A stretch of DNA of 64,000 nt from Phlebotomus papatasi (Eukaryota; Arthropoda; Insecta; Diptera; Psychodidae). The stretch is taken from NCBI RefSeq assembly GCF_024763615.1, contig NC_077222.1, positions 70,928,001 through 70,992,000 on the forward strand, in the 5' to 3' direction. The position numbers and the translations under genes were made by a program. The notes under the pieces are model-generated. The model saw only the letters and a program-made list of their open reading frames with translations, had not been told where the DNA came from and searched no databases. This document shows positions 33,866 to 44,907 of this stretch, piece by piece. Position 1 is the first letter of the stretch, and each line of letters starts with the position of its first letter.

Positions 33866-35157
33866 TGAAAGGTACTTCAGCAAATTTCCGACGCAAGGAA
33901 TGCTGCTTACTGCTACATAATATATAACATATGAGTACTCCCAACTTCAAATAGCAATCCTGAAATATTATCATTTTTAGATAGAATAGTATGGAATGTA
34001 ACCATCCGATATATTCCACCTGTATGGAATTTTAACTTCATGGGATACTGTGAGTTATAAGGTTAGCAATTTGTTACATAAAGTATACTGAACAAACGCG
34101 GCAACAAAATTATTTATACCAGCACTAGATATACAAAATGTAACTCTCACATTGTCAATTGAATGGCTCTTTGATGGTTATTTAGATCGTGGGTGGATGA
34201 CACATAAAAGTGTGGAGAGAGTGTCAAAAAGGATATTTACATGTCAGGAATGGACAATGCGAACGTAGCAATAACCCTATAAAATACTGTATTTTATTTC
34301 CTACATAAATTTATGGTTTGCATGAGAATCACGAACTGAGAAAAGGGACTCTTGTTACCCTTATATAAGTGATATTTAAATAGATACCTTCATTTTCATA
34401 TCTGTCGACCTAGAAAACTCACCCAGTCTACGACTTACTTGAGATTTGACAAATTTTTAATCATTCGTCATCATATGACCCAGAAGCCCCAGAAGGCATT
34501 TCATTTGCAAAGCTTACAACACAGGGCACTGAAAAATAGCCTTTGGGTTCATTAGAAGGAAGTGGGGTAGTTTGTGTTTCAGAAATATGAAACTTGGTGA
34601 TTCCCTGAAACAGAGAAAATTAATTCCTCGACTCCCATCCAAAACACAGCATATATTAGAGCATAGAGGTCAAGTTAAATAAATTGAAAGCGTTTGATAC
34701 TATGTCAATTTATCAATATGTATATGTACATACAAATGAGTATTTTCATAATTTATGAAGGCCTTCATTATTTGTCAGAAATGAAATGTTATTAGTAGTT
34801 TGAGTAAAATATAAGGCTTTAAAGTTCATATCAATTATTCCATTTGATACTAGTGATAACTCGTCAGGAGTTTCATTTAAACATCAAATTCTTTTACTGA
34901 TCTGTGTATTTTTTAGCTAAGATTTTTTACAGCTGTTACAGACTTTGTCAGATCAGATCCAAATTTTGTCCAGAGCTCATAACCCTCAAACCACTTGTGA
35001 CAATGGGTACATATTTTGCATAATTTATTGCTCATTATATTGGTTAAAATCTCATGAACCATTTCCGAAAATATTTTGTGAAACTTCTTAAATCTGTAAT
35101 GGAACTCAAACGTTATAATTTGATGACGTTATATTTAACTGAAAAGTTGGAAGTAGC
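33866..35157. other. AT-rich DNA without recognised features
   Basis: I see no gene or repeat that I can support here. Confidence 0.45.
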
Positions 35158-35159
35158 TA

Positions 35160-35656
35160 CCCGGCCGGAACAAATGTTATACAATATTAGATAAATATTA
35201 TATACGAATAGGGAGAGTAGGCCTACTATAGTCGGGATAGTAGGGCGATTTTAGGCCTACTCTCCATATAAAACACTCTGTCGTTTTACTAGTGGAAGAG
35301 ACTTTTTGGCAGCATTAGTATTAGTGAGACTGCCATGTCCGTGTGAATCACAAATATTATATTTTTGCACCTGATGAGACAATTTTCGTACATGAAACGT
35401 ATATCTCAAGCTTCCTTGACTACTTTAATAACTATTTTCGTAAAATTCTTTGCAAAAGAATGAAAAATTTGCACATTTATTGCTACCTGTGGAATATATC
35501 AAAGACACTGTAGAACGAATGGTACTTATCTCGGACAATTTCAAGAAACGAATATCTTATATTTATATATGACACATATAATACAAATCGGACTCAGATT
35601 TTTGTCAGACTAGTATCATATAAACATGTTATAACTCCGATTTTGTTCCGGCCGGG
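35160..35656. mobile_element. 497-bp MITE with CCCGGCCGGAACAAA termini
   Basis: CCCGGCCGGAACAAA at the left is the exact reverse complement of the right end, and the arms continue with ATGTTATA-like words. TA flanks both sides (35158-35159 and 35657-35658). The interior is AT-rich apart from a 56-bp hairpin at 35211-35266. No transposase frame is present. The GC-rich ends are in strong contrast to the surroundings. Confidence 0.85.
35211..35266. repeat. 56-bp hairpin, possible minute MITE
   Basis: GGAGAGTAGGCCTA is exactly inverted 26 bp later as TAGGCCTACTCTCC, and the loop repeats related words (ACTATAGTCGGGATAGTAGGG). TA precedes the left end. On the right TA follows after one or two bases. 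It lies wholly inside another MITE, so it may be a very short nested insertion or an internal part of that element. Confidence 0.5.
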
Positions 35657-35814
35657 TATTGTTAGTGTTCTTCAAAACCTGAATGTAATAAAACTTTCCA
35701 ATTTTTCAAACATATCTTAATATACAAGGATAATTGTAGCATTTTGAAACGCTTTAACGGAGCTCTATAAAAAATTACTTCATCGCTTCATCGTCCTGAA
35801 GATAGAGAAATAAA

Positions 35815-36323
35815 TTGAACGAATTTTACGTCTTTACGCCTGAAGCTGTGGGTATACAAAAATTTCTCATACGAAATCTGTGGGCATACAAAAAACAAAA
35901 AGATTTTGCAAGTTCGAGACTAGCCACCGTCGCAGAAATTACGTGCCTAACACGATTGGCTAAAAATATCGTTTCGTTTTTTCAACTTTGGAATACAGAC
36001 CTCGAAGATTCCCAGATACAAAACCGCTTGACTTCTCCAAAAGAGGCATGCTGTTACTCAAGGATAGGATTAAAAAATAGCGAAGTATCGATGAGCTGAA
36101 GACAGCCCTTCGTCGTAAATGGGAGGGCATTCGGAAGGCTGTCATTCGTGGAAACTACAATTCATTTTCTCACAGACTTAAGACCATAGATAAATCAGAA
36201 TTTGATCGTATTGAACAAAACCGATCTTGATGTATTTATTACCATTTTGTCTTTACTTCAAAGCAGTTTAACAAAAAATGAGAATAATATCGATTCTTTG
36301 TTGATTTTTTTCCGGCCATCCTG
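35815..36323 (+). mobile_element. 5'-truncated Tc1/mariner-type element
   Basis: A transposase C-terminal relic (36024-36230) is followed by an untranslated tail whose reverse complement begins CAGGATGGCCGGAAAAAAAT and then TA (36324-36325), as expected for the right end of a Tc1-like element. I cannot find a matching left end upstream, so the copy appears truncated. The 35815 limit is uncertain and marks where the open but unrecognisable upstream frame begins. Confidence 0.55.
36024..36230 (+). pseudogene. Tc1/mariner transposase C-terminal relic
   Basis: The frame reads KPLDFSKRG, a linker ending KDRIKK, an in-frame TAG, then RSIDELKTALRRKWEGI and later SFSHRLKTI before a TGA. Transposases of the IS630/Tc1/mariner group end with PLD/N followed about 30 residues later by a segment of the type S.(D/E)ELK..L...W..I, and then S...R(L/V)..V. 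The order and spacing fit. The essential catalytic aspartates would lie further upstream and are not visible. With an internal stop and the N-terminal two thirds missing, it cannot be functional. Confidence 0.65.
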
Positions 36324-36452
36324 TATATTTTATTAAGTTTCACCAATATCATTCTATACAAAAATCATAAAAATATAGAAATGGAGACAGGGACTTCTTA
36401 CGGTAACTGAGATATTATTGGTTAGTACTTTAATAAGAAAGAATAAATAAAG

Positions 36453-38273
36453 GGACAGATAATCCTAACCGGCTTATGTAGGTGAGATTCTTAACGTGAG
36501 CTAACTCGGAGTGCATGCAAATTCGATTTAGAGCTGAAGTTGGGAGACGCCATTCAGTTATCTTGAATAAAATTCGTGAAATTATACAAATTTTGTATTT
36601 AAACCAAAATATCAAGGATTGGGATGAACTGGCACAAAAGTGATATATGGGTGAAATGTAGACCAGAATGTACTCTATAATTTTCCTATAGAACATTATC
36701 TCATCGATTACTCAGAAGCCAAGATAAGCGAGGTTTTTTGTTTCTTAACTCGTTTTTTCATCCAGAGTGCCCCAAGTAGTCATTTGTTGAACTTCAACTA
36801 TATCACAGAATTGTTGTCTTTTGTGGGACTTTCCATTCAAAACCCTATTTTAAGTGTCTTGGTGGAGTAGAGGCAGTCAAATTGGCATCTGAGTGATTTC
36901 AAAGCGTTATTATGGGAAAAATCAATTTTTTCACACTTAAACGGCAAAATCTGAGTGATAGCTTAGTCTGAGTGGAAAATGATGTATGGACGAAATGTAG
37001 AGACAAATGTGCTCTACAATTATGTCGAAGTAATCATCAAAATCGGTTCAGCGACAGTCGAGATAATTGAGGTTATGTGATATTGAAATTGGTTTTTCGA
37101 CTGTGGCGCCCCTGGTGTTGGTCCCACGAAGTTCAAATGTTCTAGAAAGTTGTAGTATTTGGTGAGATCTTTCGTTTAAGCCCTCATTCATCAAAATCGG
37201 TCACATAAAACCGGAGATATGATTTTTTAAATTTTGTGAACTTTGACCCCTCATATCTCCGGTTCTATTGAAACCACAGCGCACATACGCACCATTTTGG
37301 AAACGTCCTAGACTGGACTACAACATACTAAAATTTCATTAACTTGCACAATGCCGTTTTTGAGAAAAGTGACTTTGAATTTCGATGAATTTTGACGCTA
37401 TCACAGCGCCACCTATGGTGACTTTTTGAACTTCCATCTGAAAGTGCTCATCGAGACGAAACCAAAAAGGTAAAATTTAGGCCGGTATGTTAATTAGAAC
37501 CGGAGATAGAGGCCGGTCAATGTTCGAACTTTGACCCCTTATAGCTCGGGTCAGGGGTTATGGATCGACTTAAGGTTTTTTTTGTTTGATAGGTATAATC
37601 AACGGCTACAGCATACTAAAATTTCAGCCCGATTGCATAAGGAATTTTTGAGTTATTTAACTTTTAAGATTTAAAAATTTTCTTTTTAAAAAAAGCGCCC
37701 CTAGCGGTGGTTTTATGAACTTGCGATGTTAGAAGGAAAAGTGGCATTTCACGAGAGCTTTCCAAAAAGCCCTCATTTTTTAAATTCTGACAATTAGAAC
37801 CGGAGTTATGGCCATTTTAAGAAAAATTTTTTGGACCCTTATAGCTCGGGTCAGGGGGGTCGGGGGACCTTAAGTTTGGTATTGATGGAAAGCCCTAAGG
37901 CCCAGCTATAACATACTAAAATTTGAGCCCGCTCGATGCCATAGGGCCGGAGCTATTGAGAAAACAAAAAAAGGGGGGTCTTCAAAATGGCGGAAGGAGG
38001 GGTGGGGGGTGGGGGGTCAATGCACCATGTTGCAATTTTCATACGATATTTAACCTTTGCCGAAAACCGCAAGTCGATATCTTTTTTAGTTTAGGAGCTA
38101 TTAAGCTCCAAAGAGCGGCCGGACGGCCGGCCGGCCGGCCGGGAACGTAACTTAGCCCCCCATATATTCGTGATCAGGAAGTGGCGAAACACATTTTGGC
38201 CAAGTTTGAGCGCGATCGGAGGACATGAAATTTTGTTAGGATTATAGGTGAGATTGTTAAGAATCTCACCTAA
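36453..38273 (+). mobile_element. 1.82-kb modular repeat, copy A
   Basis: This matches 49137-50968 along its whole length with few differences, and the flanking DNA differs, so both are insertions of one element. It begins GGACAGATAATCCTAACCGG. It ends with a hairpin, AGGTGAGATT-GTTAAG-AATCTCACCT, followed by AAT (CTAAT at the junction). The TAGGTGAGATTCTTAAC word near the left end is inverted at the right end. The interior has three modules of about 300 bp and a GGCC-rich tract (38116-38145). No transposase motif is seen. The 3' hairpin and CTAA end would fit a Helitron-like element, but the left end does not start with TC, so the class is open. Confidence 0.8.
37103..37990 (+). repeat. Three diverged ~300-bp tandem modules inside copy A
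   Basis: Each module has the same order. A GCGCC(C/A)CCT..(T/C)GG word comes first (near 37106, 37406 and 37696), then GAACTT, AACCGGAG(A/T)TA, a TTTGACCCC or GGACCC word, then TATAGCTCGGGTCAGGGG (modules 2 and 3) or TCATATCTCCGG (module 1), then CATACTAAAATTT(C/G)A. Spacing between module starts is about 300 and 290 bp. Module 1 contains its own hairpin (AACCGGAGATATGA and TCATATCTCCGGTT). The same arrangement is in the other copy. Read as ancient internal amplification. Confidence 0.65.
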
Positions 38274-40739
38274 TAAATAATGTGAATAATTATTGCCACC
38301 AACAACTCTGATCAAACATCAAAATTCTGCTTAACATTAACAGGTAGGCGAAATAATTCGTGGACCTTTTCCATCTTGGTTTTACGTAGAAAAGCTCCGA
38401 TATTTGAGAAAGAGCAAAGTAATACGATGCTATTCTTGGCAATTTGCCACAGAATTTCTTTCAATATTTGATCTCAGATTTTTTTTTTCTAAAAATTCAC
38501 TTCCGCTTTAAAGTATTTCTATTCAAAGGAAAGTGCTTTGTGTGTACCTTTTTACATCTAACAAACCCCTCAATAAGGGTATAAGGTTTTTTGTAATACC
38601 TTTTGAACATATTTGAGTGAAAAAGTGGGATAGGATTATATTTTCATCTTAGATGCATTAATGAGAGATCAAAGAACTTTTATAAAAACAGAAAGTGAAG
38701 ATTATTCGTGTTAAAAGAAGGAGCCTTTAATTTTATATTCAAATTAATTCCTCTATATGGAATTTTTGATGGTATTCATTGACTACCATCTATTCACTGT
38801 GGCTGTTCATTGAAACGATAAACTTTCTGATGATCCACCAGCCGCAAAATTGAGAAACCTACGTTGAAAGCTCAAATCGATAATGGTGTTGAATTATTTA
38901 GCGGAAGAGAGAAGTTTACGCCCTTTTGTGTGAAACCTGGAACTACTATAGCAAACTTCTCATTTAATCCGTGTTTAGTAGTTGTTAGTTTAAGGTGTGA
39001 AGTGGTTCATTAGGTTAACTTTTAAAGTCTTTTAATTGATGCTTAATTCACTGAATAATCAAAATCTATAAATTGTGAACATAAATTCGTTAGCTTCTTG
39101 ATTTTCCAACACGCGATTAAGGGTTGTAATGTTTTTCGCAGCAAACGTGCCAACATTTTACGTGTCAACTACACCAATATGTTCACATAAAACGATGAAA
39201 CTTTCCTCTATTGTATTATACGGTGAAATTGTCTAGTTTATCCCATACGGAAACTGAAATAGACTATGTATCTGAATATCATAAACCAGGCTAAATGGAA
39301 TATTGGACATCAATCACAATTCTTGCACTAAAATACATTGCATTCATGAGCAAATGGAATAGCAAACAAATACAAGTGTCAAATAAATAAATCTCTCACA
39401 CACCTCTATGCTTTCCATGGATTTAATGTTAGAGCGCGAAAGCTCTTGCTGGAAGTTTATGCTAGTTTCCTCCACCAATATTCGCAATTGCAAAGTCTAT
39501 TGGATTTCCTTATGCCCGGAAATTATGTACACATGATTCAATCCTATAATACGGTTTTGCCACTCAGTTAATGGATTCAAGAGGCATATTGTGACGATTT
39601 TACAAACAGGAAATTGCATTCCAGAACATCCATAGGATCCACTAATCTCATTACACCTTAATTACTCAACACATAGAAGACATACAAATATTGTGATCAT
39701 CACATTCTATTTTATTATTTTATTAAACACCATCCTCAATACGTAAATAACAAAACTGAATTATTACAAAAGTCAAGAATAATTTATAATATACATAACA
39801 TTACCTGAACTAACATTACATGAACTAAGCATACGAAAATAAAATTTAGCAAAAAAAACAAATAAACGTTAAAAAATTTAATTTGGTCAGCGAAATTACT
39901 TGAATCTTTAGAAAAATGTGTCTAATTTATTAAACTAATATCTTAGATATAAATTCTAAGATATATTTAGATATAAATTCTAAGATAGTTCTAAAAATGT
40001 TGCTGCAAGTTCTGAATGTACAAGAGGGGCAGTTTCATGTAGGCTCGTGGGGAAGTTTTCTGCAGTCAATAATTTTTTTTTAATAAAAACAAAAACAACT
40101 TCAAACGTTCATTGTAAAGATTTTGCTAGGCGTTTTAGTCGATTAAGTTCGATCAAAATTTAAAAAGAAATAAAAACTATGAATACTTTTCAATTTTAAA
40201 AATTATTTTAGTAATATTTTTTCCAACTATTTTCTTTAAAATATTCTGTACTTTTAATGAGGATTTATGGTTATAATATATTATTAAAAAAAACTCTTCT
40301 CTTATAAGAAGAAATATAAATTATGACACGTTATAATTATTTTTCGATGTTCAGAACTAGTGTAAGAACTGCAAAAGGCCTTGTATTTACAAATTAAATT
40401 ATCAAAATTGGGCTTTTAATAACAAATAATGACATTTTTTCTGTTTTCGGATTTATAAAAAAAATTGTCATAAAATTCTGTAAAGAAATACTTGCTCGAT
40501 GAAATTTTTGTGTGTTTAAAGTCTTAAAAAGTTTTAAATTCTAATTTAAATCCATTCAAGAATCTCAAGTTTTAAATAAAAGTAAAATTTTACTTTTCAT
40601 GAAATTACACCATTTCGGAGGAATTTCACGCATTCAGCCATTCAGGTGAAATCGACTTCCACACAATAGACTAATAAAATTAAAGGATAATCGTTCCTAT
40701 TTTACTGCTCGAACACAAAGAGAGAGCAGTTAATCGACT
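38274..40739. other. Unannotated AT-rich DNA, 2.5 kb
   Basis: No inverted-repeat element, RNA gene or convincing frame is visible. A small tandem near 39940-39985 repeats TTAGATATAAATTCTAAGAT two to three times. Confidence 0.4.
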
Positions 40740-40830
40740 TTTTTTCAACTCGTCACTATTCTGGAGCTTAAACGGTAAGAGATATCGACTTCCAGTCTTC
40801 GATGACCCCCAATAAAAAAACAAACAAACT
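40740..40830 (+). repeat. Dispersed repeat shared with 47510-47600
   Basis: GAGCTTAAACGGTAAGAGAT, CGACTTCCAGTCTTCGATGA and CCCCCAATAAAAAA recur in the same order at 47510-47600 with a few substitutions. Here the segment leads directly into the tandem repeat at 40892, so it may be its upstream part. Confidence 0.6.
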
Positions 40831-40891
40831 CGACGTTTGTTTTTCTCTATCCCCTCCAAAAACATGTTTTTTTGCTTTTTCAAAAAAAAAC

Positions 40892-41525
40892 TTTTTCAAT
40901 GATTTTTGGATATGTTTTAGGGCTAGTCCAGGCGAGCATTTCGCCCAAACATACCTATGACTGGAAAATTCGCCATTTTGAATTATTGATTTGGTTAAAT
41001 TTGGATTCTTTGGAAAGGTATTATAATTTCGGACCCTGCTGCATCGGTCTTCTTCGGTAGTGAACCGGTTAAGTACTGATTTTTTTAATAATTTTACATT
41101 CAAAATAAACGATATTCCCTAAAAATAAGGTTTTTTCGGTGTTTCTCAAAATTGGCCCAATGTTTTTCAATGATTTTTGGATATATTTTAGAGCTAGATC
41201 AGGCGAAAATTTCGCCTAAACAAACCTATGACCGGAAAATTCGCCATTTTGAATTATTGAAGGTTAAAAATGTCAACCACTTTGTAAGGCTCATTTTTCA
41301 ACCGATTTGGTTAAATTTGATTTTTTTTCGAAAGTTATTGCAATTTCTAACCCGGCTGCATCGGTCTTCATCGGTAATGAACCGGTTAAGTACCGATTTT
41401 TTAATAATTTATATCCCCAATAATCAATATTCCCTAAAAATAATGTTTTTTTGGTTTTTCTCAAAATTGGCCCAAGCTTTCTCAATGACTTTTGGATATG
41501 TTTTAGAGCTAGTGACATTTTCACT
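40892..41525 (+). repeat. Tandem repeat, ~271-315 bp units, 2.2 copies
   Basis: Units begin at 40892, 41163 and 41478 with TTTTTCAATGATTTTTGGAT followed by ATGTTTTAG(A/G)GCTAG. The first two continue with AGGCGA...TTTCGCC, CCGGAAAATTCGCCATTTTG, GAATTATTGA, GGTTAAATTTG, TGCATCGGTCTTC, GAACCGGTTAAGTA and AATATTCCCTAAAAATAA-like words. The second unit carries an extra segment of about 45 bp (ATGTCAACCACTTTGTAAGG). The third stops after the first 45 bp. The open frames here (for example 41152-41529) are by-products. A reversed fragment of the unit is at 59340-59410. Confidence 0.8.
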
Positions 41526-44220
41526 GTGATATAACGTAATAAAAATGCCCATAATAAAATCAAAATCATTTAAAAGTTGATACTTAATTTAAACACACTA
41601 CAAATGTGCATTTTTAATAAAACTTATCAATATGAATAGATTTTCGGTTTACTCGTATCTGGATCGCAAGGAATGTTATATTAAGATTGTGACATAGATA
41701 ATACAAATAAAAAATTAATAATATGTTTATTACGGAAAAGTTCGATATTTTCATTAGGTATATACCAAATCACTATTATTCGACATTTACTCTCCAAATG
41801 GTTTTATAAACGGTCAAATAGACGCACAAATACCCCGACTCGCGACTGGTTTTACCATAATTGGCAAAATTACATCAAAATATGATTCCCTATCGCTTCA
41901 ACATATTTGAGCTATATATACACGGATTACTAAATTAATTTAATTCTAAACCATTGAATAGTTCTGTTTATATTTTTTTGAATTATGGAACTAATATAAC
42001 GGAGTGGGAAAATCGATACGATTTGAAGATATATCGCATCAATAATATTGCACACAGACAATTCCTGAATTTTATATAAATTTACCCTATTGATCGTTCA
42101 ATTTTATTGGAGTTACTCGTAATGATTTTCTCAAGAAGGATAAAAGCATAAAAGAAGAAAGTGGATAAGATCGTAAAAGCTCATGTTGGCTCATATAATA
42201 TTTCCCCTGAGGTCAGGTAAATGCAGTTTAACACTCTATCCGCATTCACACTCCAGTCATGTATCATTATTACAGAATTCTGGACTGCAGGGTATCCCAT
42301 AAATGGGGTGAAAATTCAAGGGGAGGAATGCACAACATACCACGATTAGGAAATTGTGTGAGACTTTGCGTGTTTTATTGGCACACCATTTATTATTGGT
42401 TCAGCAACCCAGATGCATCCTATTGATGCAAGAACTTCCAAAGTATGGTGATGATGATTTTATGGAAATTTTCAAAGTTTTGCATAACGTGTGCGATGAG
42501 TAAAGTTCACAATAAATTTGTATTCATTTCGTATAACTCATACCGGTGCTAGCTCTACATCTTGCATTTCTTAAACTCAAGCACTATGTAAACCATAAAG
42601 CATAATGTTGAAGGTTAGAGAAGTCTTTATTCATGTTCTTCCTGATGTCGTGATCAAAGAGCCTAATGTCACGAAAATCAGTCTCTTATGGAGAAGGAAA
42701 TATTTCCATCTATACAGAATAATGAGGGATAATGAAAACTACAGAGCTTATATAGTTGAAGTAGAAAAAGAAAGAAATCACATTGTTTGTGACATGAATA
42801 AATGAATAGCATTAAGAATGAGAAGAAATATTATATTTTCGGATAAATTTAGGATAATTTAAAATGAAGTATGTAGTTATGCTAAATCTACAAAAATGTA
42901 TATTTATTCCAAACAGACTCATGAAAAAATTATTCTAACTAGCAACAGTCAATTTTCAAGTGAACCTACAACATTTTGAGCAATACTCCTCAGACTTGTC
43001 ACTATATTCTACTTTAAACATTTGCACACTTCAGGGCAGAGGAGGGTGTGCAGTGAGTCGGGAAAAGTGTTTGCAAATTGAATTTATATTTCATTAAGTG
43101 CACCAGACTCTGAAAACTTCATTTTGACTCTTGCTTCATGTTTTTCACCAACCAACACTTCTAGTGGAATTTTTTATTATTCAAATTTCAAAACAGTCAG
43201 TGACTTAACTGCCAAGAAATACCTCTATATAGCCCCTCCAGTCACTATGCATACCATAAGAGTAATAATAGTTATTTTATACGAGACGATTTTATTGTGC
43301 ATACTCAGCACTGGTTGACGATTTTAAGCACATCTGCACCCAAAATAAGTCTTAAAGAATACGTACTTGGGAGACACAAAAGGATCAGCTCAGCATAATC
43401 TTAGACTATTAGTACATGCATGAAATTTTAAAAGATACTGTAAAATTTTAAGCACATAGACTAATATGCCTCCGAGGCAGAGATTTTAACACCAAATGTT
43501 ACTCGACCATTTAATCGTGCCGGGTATTATACGTGTGGCCTGCGGACGAAAGCTTTTGCCTCCGTATAAAATGGATGAGCGATTTCCATCACTTTTCTAA
43601 TAAGTTTAACGTTCTTTGCGAGCAGATGCTTCTAATGGACGTCGATCTATATCCATTTCCCCACTAACTAGACACCACCACACTCTTGAGCGAATTCTGT
43701 GATTTTGGCAAAGTAACCGAATGAAGCCAATGCGCCGGAAATTTATCGCCACAGGACATTACTGCTAATGGATATTTCCTTCGTCTTATGCTTCCAGACC
43801 ACCCATTCCGACCCAGAGGCACCAAATTCGATAAACTAATCCAAAAAAATATCATTTTTAAAAGTTTCTATTTAGAAAAGTTTGTCTATCCCATGCCCAT
43901 TTACCAACAAAATACTTTCTGCAAAAGTACTTTTCGATACAATAAACACTCTTGTGGGAAAATCTTATTTGTCTGTTTGCACTTGTGTCACATTTCGCTG
44001 CGAGTTTATTTAAATTAAAAAAAGAACCTCAATTATTTTTCTTATTTTACGTATAATTCTTTAATTATATTAATTATTGGTGTTTTCTGCCTTGGATGGT
44101 CTATTTTTGATGGATGTAATGTCAAAAAAAAATTGCTACTCTTGTATAGGACATACTGTCAAATATAGACATAAATTTATCTGGTGTGTAGCGGCCATAA
44201 GTTAACACTAATGCATTTAA
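41526..44220. other. Mostly unannotated, with a half MITE at its end
   Basis: Positions 44163-44200 match the right half of the 112-bp element at 32963-33074 (GACATAAATTT, GGTGTGTAG, GGCCATAA). A GC-richer segment at 43490-43860 carries a 63-codon minus-strand frame (43664-43855) with no motif I recognise. Nothing else is supportable. Confidence 0.45.
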
Positions 44221-44224
44221 CACT

Positions 44225-44360
44225 ATTCAGGAATGGTCAAAATTCTGAAAGGATTGAAATCATACGCGGAGGTTATTGTGTGAAATAATTTCCCAAAACA
44301 CAGAAAATTTCTCTTTGCCTTTAGCACGTACAGGTGCAATCGCAAGAGTAGCTTACCAAT
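44225..44360 (-). repeat. Dispersed repeat shared with 28340-28480
   Basis: On the minus strand this reads GCTACTCTTGCGATTGCACC, then TGTACGTGCTAAAGGC and GAGAAATTTTCTGTGTTTTG, matching the copy at 28340-28480. The frame common to both copies is open over this part here (AIAPVRAKGKEKFSVFWEII), whereas the other copy has a TGA. I see no element ends. Confidence 0.55.
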
Positions 44361-44905
44361 TTGGGATTTTGGCTTTTAAAGTTTGACCAATACCCAAATA
44401 AAAATCATTAAAAATTGTACAACACTCAATGAAAAATTCTCAAATAAAAATTAAAATATAGTGTAAAGCACACCAAATACAAGATTTGACACCACATCAA
44501 AAGTTTAAAAATTTGGTAATATTTCAAAGTATTTGATTTTAGAATGTCGAATTCGCTGGAAAACACTGAAAGATTTCAAGTACGTTAAGAGAACTTCCTA
44601 ATTTCTTGTTCTGCTGCTTATAATAAAATAAATCTTTAAATAATATAATATAAGTAATAAAATTACTTTTTAAATCTGGAAATTTATAATAAAATTAAAA
44701 AAATCTTTATTACAAATTTATTTCCTAAAGAGATAATTAAATTTTGTATCTTAATTATAAATAGATACAAATATGTAAAACTCTCTCAAAAACTTTTTTA
44801 AAACTATTATTATTTTAAATAACAAATTTTATTAACAAATGTAGAGAAAGTTATAAATTATGTTAAGTACGAAAGACACCGGCGTTATGAATATTACTTT
44901 TCACT
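44361..44905. other. AT-rich DNA without recognised features
   Basis: Long runs of A and T dominate. No repeat or frame is worth annotating. Confidence 0.5.
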
Positions 44906-44907
44906 TA

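Noticed and set aside
37923..38150. Open frame conserved between the two 1.8-kb repeats (also 50607-50939)
   Set aside because: It starts at a TTG, the translation is dominated by the G-rich and GGAC/GGCC tracts, and conservation is fully explained by the two DNA copies being nearly identical.
36453..38273. Canonical Helitron
   Set aside because: The 3' hairpin and CTAA fit, but the homology between copies starts with GGACAGATAA rather than TC, and inverted terminal words are present. The class is left open.
40768..41529. Overlapping frames of 92 to 125 codons on both strands
   Set aside because: They lie in the tandem repeat and are open on both strands because of its composition. There is no conserved start and no motif.
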